Below are positions 61,643 to 64,000 of a stretch of 64,000 nucleotides of DNA, one piece after another. The DNA is from Rheinheimera hassiensis (GTDB taxonomy: Bacteria > Pseudomonadota > Gammaproteobacteria > Enterobacterales > Alteromonadaceae), in contig NZ_JAKUJZ010000006.1 in assembly GCF_022436675.1 (NCBI RefSeq), positions 1 through 64,000 on the forward strand. Direction: 5' to 3'. Below the pieces are notes generated by a model, which saw nothing but the letters and a program-made list of their open reading frames with translations, was not told the origin of the DNA and searched no databases. The translations under genes were made by a program, and so were the position numbers. The number at the start of each line of letters is the position of its first letter. The stretch's first letter is position 1.

Positions 61643-62263
61643 CTAGCGAAAGGGTGCCGGGTCGCCACGGCCTTCACGCAGTATCACCGGTTCATCATCC
61701 GATAAATCTATTACCGTGGTTGGCGCTTCACCAATCACACCGCCGTGCATAATCAGGTCGACCTGTTTCTCCAGCCTGGCGCGCATTTCTTCCGGATCGC
61801 TTTCAGCAAATTCTTCGCCGGGTAGAATCAAACTGGTGCTAAGTAACGGCTCGCCTAATTCTTCCAGCAGTGCCTGGGCAATTTTGTTTTCCGGAATACG
61901 CAGGCCTATAGTTTTCTTTTTCTCGTTCAGCAAACGCTTGGGCACTTCTTTAGTGCCGCGTAAAATAAAAGTGTAAGCACCGGGCGTATTGTTTTTAATT
62001 AAGCGAAAGGCGCTGTTTTCTACTTTGGCATACACCGATAATTCAGATAAATCACGGCATAACAGCGTAAAGTTATGATCAACATTTACCTGCCGGATTT
62101 GTAAAATACGTTCCATAGCGTTTTTGTCACCCACGTGGCAACCCAGCGCATAGCCGCTGTCAGTGGGATAAATAACCACGCCGCCCTGGCGGATAATTTG
62201 CACCGCTTGTTTAAGTAAACGCAACTGCGGTGTTTCCGGGTGAATATGAAAAAATTGACTCAT
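61643..62263 (-). CDS. yciO: YciO/Sua5-family protein
   Basis: A 206-residue Sua5/YciO/YrdC-domain protein. IRQGGVVIYPTDSGYALGCH is the phosphate/nucleotide-binding start and FTLLCRDLSELSVYAKV the next conserved block. The YciO branch is named after E. coli; it may make threonylcarbamoyl-AMP weakly or act on another substrate, since TsaC does the main t6A step. It lies five bases upstream of scpA. Confidence 0.92.
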   Translation of the reverse strand: MSQFFHIHPETPQLRLLKQAVQIIRQGGVVIYPTDSGYALGCHVGDKNAMERILQIRQVNVDHNFTLLCRDLSELSVYAKVENSAFRLIKNNTPGAYTFILRGTKEVPKRLLNEKKKTIGLRIPENKIAQALLEELGEPLLSTSLILPGEEFAESDPEEMRARLEKQVDLIMHGGVIGEAPTTVIDLSDDEPVILREGRGDPAPFR

Positions 62264-62292
62264 TGTTATTCTTCTTACAGTAAATTATTAGG

Positions 62293-63150
62293 TTAGCCAG
62301 GCTGCACAGTTGCGGCTGTCAGTGGCCAGTTAGCCCACACCGGTATTACATCGTCGGTTAAATATAGATTTTTTCCAATGTCATTCCAAGTTGTAACCTG
62401 ATGAAAGTCAGAACCGACTGACGCCGTTAAGCCGTGTAGTTGGCACAGTGCCCACAGCTCACGTTTTTGTACCGGCGTTTGCTGTGGCGAAATCACCTCT
62501 ATCGCATCACCACCGGCAGCGGCAAACTGTTCGGCCAGCCGTTTTACCCACTTTGTCGTTAGCTTATATTTCAACGGATGCGCCAACACAGCCACACCAC
62601 CGGCATCGTGGATCCATTGGATGGCCTCTGCCATCTCTACCCAGTTATTCGGCACATAGCCAATTTTGCCGCGGCCTAAGTACTTTTTAAACACGCCATC
62701 CATCGAACTGGCTTTACCAATACTGACCAGATGGCGGGCAAAATGGGTGCGGGTTAACGCCGCACCGTTAGCCAGCTCAAGCACTGCCGGCAATACATCA
62801 GGAATTTGGCTTTTCTCTAAACGCCGCGCCATTTCTTCTGCGCGCACTAACCTTGCTTGCTGCTGCGTGCCTAAGCGCTGCAAAAATTGCGGGCAATCCG
62901 GGTTAATGTTTAAACCAACAACATGAATTTCCAGTTGCTGCCAGGATGTCGAAATTTCCACACCGTTTATCAGTTGCAGCGGCAGTTGCAGCTCAGTAAT
63001 GGCGTGTTGTGCCGCAGCTAAACCGGCTACCGTGTCATGATCGGTAATGGCCAGCGCATCCACGCCCTTCTCCACCGCGCGCGCTACCAATTCGGCAGGC
63101 GATAATACACCGTCAGAGCACAGGGTATGGCTGTGTAAATCAATTTTCAT
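62293..63150 (-). CDS. rnm: PHP-domain phosphoesterase / RNase AM
   Basis: A 285-residue PHP metallo-phosphoesterase (E. coli YciV/RnmV-like). The metal-binding motifs are DLHSHTLCSDG (3-13), ITDHDTVAG (35-43), and H-x-H positions in AHPLKYK and GSDFHQV. Characterised relatives hydrolyse 3',5'-nucleotide bisphosphates and trim 5' ends of 5S and 23S rRNA. It is first of the yciV-yciO-scpA-scpB-rluB unit, with 29 bp to yciO. Confidence 0.9.
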   Translation of the reverse strand: MKIDLHSHTLCSDGVLSPAELVARAVEKGVDALAITDHDTVAGLAAAQHAITELQLPLQLINGVEISTSWQQLEIHVVGLNINPDCPQFLQRLGTQQQARLVRAEEMARRLEKSQIPDVLPAVLELANGAALTRTHFARHLVSIGKASSMDGVFKKYLGRGKIGYVPNNWVEMAEAIQWIHDAGGVAVLAHPLKYKLTTKWVKRLAEQFAAAGGDAIEVISPQQTPVQKRELWALCQLHGLTASVGSDFHQVTTWNDIGKNLYLTDDVIPVWANWPLTAATVQPG

Positions 63151-63275
63151 AAGAGGGTCTGCCTGACTATATAGCTGTCATTGTGCCATATAAATGCCCT
63201 CTGCGACCAGAAAGACTCTGGCTGCCCCCTTCAGCTTTTACCATCAAAGCTAAAACTAAAGGGATTTATATCAAC

Positions 63276-64000
63276 TCAAAGCACCAGACTTAATACAGTG
63301 CGGGCAGGCAACTGCACAGAATAAGGTTGTAACGAGCCTTTTAATTGCAGGTTAAAGCCTTTAGCTTCTGTGCTCAGGTTTTGCACTATCAACGCATAGC
63401 GGCCGTCAGGACGCAAATAAGCCAGATGGCGAATATCCTGCGTTGATACTGAATCAATGCGGATTGAACCAGGCGGCACGATTTTACTGGCGTGAGCAAT
63501 AATGTAATAGGCCACATTGCGTTTCACCTTCTGACCATCAATGGTCAAAGCCCCCAAACACAAACTGCAGCCGCCTTGGGTATGAGGCTGTAACTTCGCA
63601 TCTGAACTCAGATTCCATTGCAGTACATTACGGGCCCAATGCAGTGGAGCACCAATAATTAAATGCTCGATATGCCACATTAATGAATCGCCAAAGTCTG
63701 AATTCGCGCCAACCCATTGCTCAGTAAAATAAATATTTTTATCCGGATGCGCTTGTTTCAGCTTGTCCAGCTCTGTAATAGAACCGTTGTACAAATGAAA
63801 AGCCGAGCCATCGATATAGGCTTTCGCCTCTTTGTCGTTCAATACAGTAATGGGGTACTCGACATGATCAGCATTGTGATCATAAATAATAATTTTTGTA
63901 TCAAGCCCGGCCTTTCGGAACGCGGGCCCCAGATGGTTTTTAATAAAATTGGCTTGATCCCAGGCATGCATCAATAAGCTTGGGTTATTACCCGGATGCA
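63276..64000 (-). CDS. GH30-family glycosidase (3' part; runs off window)
   Basis: The C-terminal part, about 240 residues, of a secreted-type glycosidase; the frame stays open to base 64000, so the N-terminus is outside. ANFIKNHLGPAFRKAGLDTK IIIYDHN and YFTEQWVGANSDFGDSL match GH30 (glucosylceramidase-like) enzymes; the Glu in FTEQW is the expected catalytic nucleophile. The acid/base NEP motif should lie upstream of the edge. The C-terminal beta domain (about 150-240) ends TVLSLVL. The substrate is probably a beta-glucan or beta-glucoside; not decidable here. Confidence 0.85.
   Translation of the reverse strand, partial: HPGNNPSLLMHAWDQANFIKNHLGPAFRKAGLDTKIIIYDHNADHVEYPITVLNDKEAKAYIDGSAFHLYNGSITELDKLKQAHPDKNIYFTEQWVGANSDFGDSLMWHIEHLIIGAPLHWARNVLQWNLSSDAKLQPHTQGGCSLCLGALTIDGQKVKRNVAYYIIAHASKIVPPGSIRIDSVSTQDIRHLAYLRPDGRYALIVQNLSTEAKGFNLQLKGSLQPYSVQLPARTVLSLVL

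Noticed and set aside
1..64000. CRISPR arrays, tRNA or rRNA genes, prophage or transposase genes
   Set aside because: None seen by eye on either strand: no regular repeat-spacer pattern, no tRNA T-arm sequence in a cloverleaf setting, and no recombinase or phage structural protein among the ORFs.

Overview
The window reads as chromosomal DNA of a Gram-negative gammaproteobacterium, most like the Rheinheimera/Alishewanella group of the Alteromonadales relatives. That placement is inferred from gene content (FimV, MiaE, LpxH, EttA, a TonB-dependent receptor, and purF-cvpA-folC-accD-truA-pdxB order) and not from an alignment. No rRNA, tRNA, CRISPR array, prophage or insertion sequence was seen.

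1-5.9 kb: an integron gene-cassette array. Thirteen short genes, all on the minus strand, alternate with thirteen attC-like sites whose outer ends match RYYYAAC and GTTRRRY. The array continues off the left edge. It is more AT-rich than the rest, and nearly every product is small and of unknown function: four membrane proteins, two SUKH (SMI1/KNR4) proteins, a DUF2750 protein, a DUF6331-like protein, and a 46-residue peptide made of two copies of one helix-strand unit. The right end, where attI, the cassette promoter and an integrase would sit, carries a good minus-strand promoter and several dyads but no intI. The array therefore looks like an integrase-less remnant or CALIN-type cluster fixed beside cysS.

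6.2-21.9 kb: cysS, ppiB and lpxH, then a sugar-acid catabolic locus. A leftward operon (gluconokinase, GPH-family transporter, GH94 phosphorylase, Gfo/Idh/MocA oxidoreductase) diverges from a LacI-type regulator, with a TonB-dependent receptor next door. The GH94 enzyme has the residues expected of cellobionic acid phosphorylase. One 16-bp dyad stands in front of both the operon/regulator and the receptor. The whole reads as a regulon importing cellobionate, phosphorolysing it to glucose 1-phosphate and gluconate, and phosphorylating the gluconate. A lipoprotein hydrolase, miaE and a Yip1-type membrane gene follow.

22-33 kb: the conserved leftward block purF-cvpA-SPOR-folC-accD-truA-fimV-asd-pdxB. 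33-36.3 kb: a DUF4198/DUF2271/PepSY trio behind a Fur-like promoter, then folE and a second DUF2750 gene. 36.4-43.3 kb: ettA, a periplasmic binding protein, small secreted proteins, a glyoxalase-fold protein, an unannotated 50-residue ORF with an excellent terminator, an H-NS-like protein and manC.

43.5-56.8 kb: beta-carbonic anhydrase, purU, trmO overlapping a kelch gene, proS, an NSS transporter, a YciI protein, galE, a DesK/NarL-type two-component pair diverging from a membrane-protein gene, a second periplasmic binding protein and an SDR. 57-59.1 kb: a tight three-gene unit (unknown protein, SUMF1-fold lipoprotein, zinc-ribbon membrane protein). 59.2-64 kb: rluB-scpB-scpA-yciO-PHP phosphoesterase, and the 3' part of a GH30 glycosidase running off the right edge.
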